A stretch of DNA of 63,403 bases, taken from positions 1-63,403 of the forward strand of contig CAZYTA010000012.1 in assembly GCA_964650465.1 (NCBI GenBank), written 5' to 3'. The DNA is from RGIG6353 sp964650465. GTDB taxonomy: Bacteria > Bacillota > Clostridia > Oscillospirales > SIG627. The notes under the pieces are model-generated. The model was not told the DNA's origin. It did not search any database and saw only the letters and a program-made list of their open reading frames with translations. Positions within the stretch are counted from its first letter, which is position 1; each line of letters begins with the position of its first letter. The translations under genes were made by a program, and so were the position numbers. Below are positions 59,649 to 63,403 of the stretch, one piece after another.

Positions 59649-60262
59649 TGATAGCACTTATTGATTACGGCGTTGGAAATCTTTTTTCCCTTAAATCATC
59701 TCTCAACGCTGTCGGCGCAGATGTTACTGTTACAGCAGACCCGGATATAATACGTAATTCAGATAAAATAATTCTTCCCGGAGTAGGTGCTTTCGGGGAT
59801 GCCGCAAATAAGCTTCGGTCAACAGGGCTTGATAAGGTCATTGTTGACGAGGTGAGAGGCGGAAAAAAGATTTTCGGTATATGTCTCGGTATGCAACTGC
59901 TTTTTGAAAAAAGCCTTGAGTATGGAGAACATTGCGGATTGGGACTTCTCAAAGGCAGTGTAGTGCCTATGGAGGGAAAGCTGCCCGCCGAACTGAAGAT
60001 ACCGCATATTGGTTGGAATGCTCTCATAACAAAGAAGGAGCATCCGATTTTTAAGTATATAAAAGACGGAGATTGTGTGTATTTTGTACACTCATATTAT
60101 GCCGCTGATTGTGAGGACAGCCTTCTTGCAACTGCGGAATACGGAAAAGAGCTTACAGCGGCTGTTGCTCTCGGAAATGTAACAGGTACGCAGTTTCACC
60201 CTGAAAAAAGCGGTGATGTAGGACTTTCGATACTTCGTGCCTTTGCGGAATGGGAGGATTGA
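59648..60262 (+). CDS. hisH: Imidazole glycerol phosphate synthase, glutaminase subunit
   Basis: The 204-residue class I glutamine amidotransferase has DYGVGNLFSLKSSL, GVGAFGDAA, the nucleophile Cys in GICLGMQLLFE (about 78-88) and the His/Glu pair in GTQFHPEKSGDVG (about 183). It supplies ammonia to HisF. It lies between hisB and hisA rather than next to hisF, as in other Firmicutes his operons. Confidence 0.96.
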   Translation: MIALIDYGVGNLFSLKSSLNAVGADVTVTADPDIIRNSDKIILPGVGAFGDAANKLRSTGLDKVIVDEVRGGKKIFGICLGMQLLFEKSLEYGEHCGLGLLKGSVVPMEGKLPAELKIPHIGWNALITKKEHPIFKYIKDGDCVYFVHSYYAADCEDSLLATAEYGKELTAAVALGNVTGTQFHPEKSGDVGLSILRAFAEWED

Positions 60263-60263
60263 A

Positions 60264-60977
60264 ATGAATATTTTTCCTGCAATAGACCTTTATGACAAAA
60301 AGGCTGTAAGACTACTAAAGGGTGACTATGCTCAAATGACGGTCTACAGCGACAACCCTATAGAGATAGCTCGTGACTTTGAGGCTTGCGGCGCAGAATA
60401 TATACATATGGTTGACCTTGAAGGCGCAAAGGACGGAACTACTCCCAATCTTTCGGTGGTTGAGGATATCGCAAAAAATACAAGTCTGTTTGTCGAAATA
60501 GGCGGCGGTATAAGAAATATGGACACGCTTGACAAATACTTTGATGCAGGTGTAGAACGAGCCATTCTCGGAACAGCTGCAATAAATGACAGCGAATTTC
60601 TGAAAAATGCCCTTGCAAAATACGGCAGTAAAATAGCTGTCGGGGCTGACGTAAAGGATGGCAGAATCGCAATAAAGGGTTGGCTGGAAACAGCTCCGGT
60701 CACTCTCGATGAATTTCTTGACTCCATGCAGAGACTTGGTGTTGATACTGTAATTTGTACAGATATATCAAAAGACGGTGCAATGTCAGGTACAAATCTG
60801 GAAATGTACAGAGCTTTATCCGAAAAGTATTCAATGAATATTACTGCTTCGGGCGGTGTGTCGAGTATAGATGATATAAAAGAACTCCGCAGGATGAAGC
60901 TGTATGGTGCAATAATAGGTAAAGCCTATTACACAGGAGCAATAGACCTGAGAGAAGCAATAGAGGTGGCAAAATGA
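60264..60977 (+). CDS. hisA: ProFAR isomerase
   Basis: The 237-residue barrel has IFPAIDLYDKKAVRLLKGDY (catalytic Asp8), VEIGGGIRNMDT, AVGADVKDG and VICTDISKDGAMSGTN (second catalytic Asp, about 170) and ITASGGVSSIDD, the half-barrel repeat shared with HisF. It isomerises ProFAR to PRFAR. The ATG follows TGGGAGGATTGAA at the end of hisH; its stop overlaps hisF by four bases. Confidence 0.95.
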   Translation: MNIFPAIDLYDKKAVRLLKGDYAQMTVYSDNPIEIARDFEACGAEYIHMVDLEGAKDGTTPNLSVVEDIAKNTSLFVEIGGGIRNMDTLDKYFDAGVERAILGTAAINDSEFLKNALAKYGSKIAVGADVKDGRIAIKGWLETAPVTLDEFLDSMQRLGVDTVICTDISKDGAMSGTNLEMYRALSEKYSMNITASGGVSSIDDIKELRRMKLYGAIIGKAYYTGAIDLREAIEVAK

Positions 60978-61732
60978 TAACAAAAAGAATAATCCCCTGC
61001 CTTGATGTAAAGGACGGCAGAGTTGTAAAGGGAGTAAACTTTCTCGGTCTTGCAGACGTCTCATCTCCTGTGAAGCTTGCCAAATTCTATTCAGACAGCG
61101 GTGCCGATGAGTTTGTCTTTTACGATATAACCGCATCGGCAGAGGGCAGAGCTTTGTTTACAGATATTCTTACGCAGGTTGCGAGTACGATTTTTGTACC
61201 GCTTACTGTCGGAGGAGGCATCAACACTGTTGATGATTTTGACAGAGTGCTCAAATGCGGTGCCGATAAGGTCAGCGTAAATTCGGGCGCTATCAAAAAT
61301 CCGCGTCTTATTGAAGAAGCCGCAAAGAAGTACGGAAATCAGTGCGTTGTTATCTCTGCAGATGTAAAGCGTGTCGACGGTGTTTTCAGAGTTTTTGCCA
61401 AGGGAGGCAGAGAAAATACCGGTATGGAAGCAATCGATTGGATAAAGCATGCTGTTGACCTGGGTGCAGGCGAGGTAGTTGTAAACTCTATTGATACAGA
61501 CGGTGTAAAGAAGGGCTTTGACCTTGAAATGCTTGATGCAGTTTTAAATGCGGTAAATGTGCCTGTTATAGCATCGGGAGGAGCGGGTTCAAAGGAGGAC
61601 TTTGTCACGCTGTTCAAAACATTGCCTACAGTTGATGCGGGACTTGCCGCATCGGTATTCCACTTTGGCGAGATTGAGATAAAGGACCTGAAACAGGACC
61701 TTAGAAATAACGGTATTACAGTGAGGTTATAA
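60974..61732 (+). CDS. hisF: Imidazole glycerol phosphate synthase, cyclase subunit
   Basis: The 252-residue barrel has RIIPCLDVKDGRVVKGVNFLGL (catalytic Asp11), ITASAEGR, VGGGINTVDDF, KGGRENTGMEAIDWI (second Asp region) and PVIASGGAGSKEDF. With HisH it makes imidazole glycerol phosphate and AICAR. It is separated from hisIE by only 3 bp. Confidence 0.97.
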   Translation: MITKRIIPCLDVKDGRVVKGVNFLGLADVSSPVKLAKFYSDSGADEFVFYDITASAEGRALFTDILTQVASTIFVPLTVGGGINTVDDFDRVLKCGADKVSVNSGAIKNPRLIEEAAKKYGNQCVVISADVKRVDGVFRVFAKGGRENTGMEAIDWIKHAVDLGAGEVVVNSIDTDGVKKGFDLEMLDAVLNAVNVPVIASGGAGSKEDFVTLFKTLPTVDAGLAASVFHFGEIEIKDLKQDLRNNGITVRL

Positions 61733-61735
61733 ATA

Positions 61736-62386
61736 ATGATAAATATAGACGAACTTAAATTTGATGAAAAGGGACTTATTCCTGCAGTTGTTGTGGATTC
61801 AATCAACGGTGAGGTTCTGACACTTGCTTATATGAATAAGGAGAGTCTCAAGGTTTCCATAGAAAAAGGACTGACTTGCTTCTGGAGCCGTTCGAGAAAC
61901 GAGCTTTGGCTCAAGGGCGAGACAAGCGGTAATTACCAGCATATTGTGTCCATTACGGCTGACTGTGACAAGGATTCTCTTGTTGTGGTGGTTGAAAAGG
62001 ATGGACCTGCCTGCCACGAAGGAACAAATTCCTGCTTTACAAATCCTGTATATCAGAGCGAAGAGCTTCATCAGTTTACGCTTGATTCTCTTGCCGAGCT
62101 TTTGCAGGGAAGAATGAAGGATAAGCCCGAAGGCTCATATACTACCTATCTTTTTGAAAAGGGTATCGACAAGATACTGAAAAAGGTGGGTGAGGAGTGT
62201 ACAGAGGTAATAATTGCAGGTAAAGCTGACGATAAGAAGGAGACAATTTATGAAATTGCTGACCTTGCATACCATGTAATGGTCCTTATGACACAAATGG
62301 GTATCAGTGTAGAAGAGGTACACCGTGAACTTGCTTCACGTCATATAATCGACAAAAAAGTCAAGCAGGAGAAAATGACAAAATGA
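61736..62386 (+). CDS. hisIE: Phosphoribosyl-AMP cyclohydrolase / phosphoribosyl-ATP pyrophosphatase
   Basis: The 216-residue fusion has an N-terminal cyclohydrolase domain (VLTLAYMNKESL, FWSRSRNELWLKGETSGN, DCDKDSLVVVVE, HEGTNSCF, about 20-105) and a C-terminal MazG-like pyrophosphatase domain (SYTTYLFEKGIDKILKKVGEE and YEIADLAYHVMVLM, about 128-205). It does steps two and three. Its stop overlaps hisJ by four bases. Confidence 0.97.
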   Translation: MINIDELKFDEKGLIPAVVVDSINGEVLTLAYMNKESLKVSIEKGLTCFWSRSRNELWLKGETSGNYQHIVSITADCDKDSLVVVVEKDGPACHEGTNSCFTNPVYQSEELHQFTLDSLAELLQGRMKDKPEGSYTTYLFEKGIDKILKKVGEECTEVIIAGKADDKKETIYEIADLAYHVMVLMTQMGISVEEVHRELASRHIIDKKVKQEKMTK

Positions 62387-63192
62387 CACTTTCCCCATTC
62401 CATACCCACTGTACTTTTTGTGACGGAAAAAATACTGCTGAGGAGATGGTGCTTGAAGCTATTCGCCTTGGCTGTCCTCAGATAGGATTTTCCTCTCATT
62501 CTTATATGGCGCACGAAGACAGATGGGGAATGCCCTTTGATGTGGAGAAGAAATACAAGAAAGAGATACTCCGTTTAAAGGACAGATACAGCGATAAAAT
62601 AAAGATATTTATGGGCATAGAGTATGATTGGTATTCGGATTTTGATGTTTCAGATTATGACTATGTAATAGGCTCTGTTCACTATATCCAAAAAGGAAGT
62701 TATTTTATTCCTCTTGATGAAACAGCGGACCATCATAAGAATGCAATAAGAGAGTATTACAATGGGGATGCCGATGCTCTTGCCCAAGAATATTACAATA
62801 TGATGTCTCTTCTGTGGGACAGAACGGGCTGTGATATAATAGCTCATTTTGACCTCATTACAAAATTTAATGAGCGTGAAGAAATATACACCGAGACACC
62901 GCGGTATAAGGAGGCAGCCCTTTGCGCTTGCCGCAAGCTTGCTGATAAACCTGTTGTATTTGAAATAAATACAGGTGCAATTTCACGCGGTTACCGAACT
63001 TCACCATATCCTGCACCTTTTATTCTTGATGAGCTCATAACGCTTAGTGCCCCTCTTGTTATTACACCCGATACGCATTCAAAGGAGTCTATTCTTTGTT
63101 CAATGCAGGAGGTTGCCGAACATCTGGAAGAAAGAAAATATCCCTATCTTTCCACGATGGAGGATGTGCTGAAAATTTCTCGAAAAAAATAA
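62383..63192 (+). CDS. hisJ: PHP-family histidinol-phosphatase
   Basis: The 269-residue PHP enzyme has the metal-binding start FHTHCTFCDGKNTAEEM (about 6-22), GFSSHSYMA, GIEYDWYSD, GSVHYI, IIAHFDLITKF and VITPDTHSKES (about 226). It removes phosphate from histidinol phosphate, completing the pathway in place of a HisB phosphatase domain. Last gene of the operon; a weak A/T-rich palindrome (63193-63210) follows the stop codon. Confidence 0.94.
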   Translation: MTLSPFHTHCTFCDGKNTAEEMVLEAIRLGCPQIGFSSHSYMAHEDRWGMPFDVEKKYKKEILRLKDRYSDKIKIFMGIEYDWYSDFDVSDYDYVIGSVHYIQKGSYFIPLDETADHHKNAIREYYNGDADALAQEYYNMMSLLWDRTGCDIIAHFDLITKFNEREEIYTETPRYKEAALCACRKLADKPVVFEINTGAISRGYRTSPYPAPFILDELITLSAPLVITPDTHSKESILCSMQEVAEHLEERKYPYLSTMEDVLKISRKK

Positions 63193-63210
63193 AGATTTTT
63201 TAAAAAATCT
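63193..63210. terminator. Weak palindromic terminator-like sequence
   Basis: AGATTTTTTAAAAAATCT is a perfect 18-bp palindrome right after the his operon stop. It has no G-C rich stem, so it could be only a weak terminator. The tRNA promoter begins two bases later. Confidence 0.35.
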
Positions 63211-63211
63211 A

Positions 63212-63240
63212 TTGACAAATGAGGAGACTCGTGGTATTAT
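63212..63240 (+). promoter_or_regulatory. Promoter of the tRNA-Phe / tRNA-Gly unit
   Basis: TTGACA (63212-63217), 17-bp spacer, TATTAT (63235-63240), 22 bp upstream of tRNA-Phe. Confidence 0.85.
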
Positions 63241-63261
63241 ATTATCCGTTGAGTCGCGTAT

Positions 63262-63337
<76 letters not shown>

Positions 63338-63354
63338 GATGCGACTCTCGCCAT

Positions 63355-63403
63355 GCGGATTTAGCTCATTTGGTAGAGCGCGACCTTGCCAAGGTCGAGG
63401 TGG
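63355..63403 (+). tRNA. tRNA-Gly (GCC), truncated by the window end
   Basis: GCGGATTTAGCTC at the 5' end, D-arm TTTGGTAGAGC and anticodon stem-loop ACCTTGCCAAGGT with GCC give the acceptor, D and anticodon arms of a tRNA-Gly. The T-arm and 3' end lie outside the window. It is 17 bp downstream of tRNA-Phe and shares its promoter. Confidence 0.92.

Overview
The window looks like a piece of chromosome from a gut-type member of the Clostridia (Oscillospiraceae/Ruminococcaceae-like; inferred from gene content, not from a search). Supporting signs are strong Shine-Dalgarno sequences, sigma-A type promoters, a YerC-type TrpR-family gene heading a hisZGDCBHAFIE operon, AraC and LysR regulators, YitT and YczE-like membrane proteins, and intrinsic terminators. 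It opens with the 3' end of a 23S rRNA gene, a 5S rRNA and a terminator, and closes with tRNA-Phe and a truncated tRNA-Gly.

Layout. 0.6-8.3 kb (+): a run of small enzymes (ceramidase-like protein, cupin, DUF4886, two SGNH/esterase-type hydrolases, HAD, Nudix) plus membrane proteins. 8.3-12.3 kb (-): tight operon azlC-azlD-GH78 rhamnosidase-SGNH hydrolase-ABM monooxygenase. 12.3-18 kb: AraC regulator divergent from an isomerase, a Gfo/Idh/MocA oxidoreductase, a CE15 glucuronoyl-esterase-like protein and a DUF4838 protein. 18-24.2 kb: serine hydrolase and nagB-nagA-oxidoreductase units, both with 14-bp LacI/CcpA-type operators over the promoter, then another oxidoreductase. 24.3-28.2 kb: AraC, an AT-rich patch of three small genes including one of 29 codons, a HAD protein, a LysR. 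28.3-36.1 kb: ornithine-cyclodeaminase-like gene, then a minus-strand cluster (dehydroquinase-like, GH20-like, three dehydrogenases, an oxidoreductase) divergent from AraC. 36.1-39.2 kb: SPFH-RHH-ABC transporter operon with a tandem palindrome in its promoter. 39.2-42.4 kb: opine-dehydrogenase-like gene divergent from LysR, then YitT. 42.4-49.3 kb: GH31, GH78, then two adjacent broken genes (YczE-like and AraC), an isomerase and an oxidoreductase. 49.5-54.6 kb: glycerol-1-phosphate dehydrogenase, AraC, two oxidoreductases, a small Cys protein. 54.7-63.2 kb: regulator plus complete histidine biosynthesis operon.

How it works together. The first 54 kb is mostly accessory carbohydrate metabolism. 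Seven Gfo/Idh/MocA oxidoreductases, three xylose-isomerase-like TIM-barrel proteins or epimerases and relatives, two GH78, one GH31, one GH20-like, one CE15-like, one DUF4838 and several SGNH or alpha/beta hydrolases are arranged in small units, four of them beside an intact AraC gene. None of the glycan-acting enzymes shows an obvious signal peptide and no sugar transporter is encoded here, so they probably act in the cytoplasm on small glycosides or substituted sugars imported by systems elsewhere. The last 9 kb is a housekeeping histidine operon in which nearly all genes overlap or abut. I found no CRISPR array, transposase or prophage.
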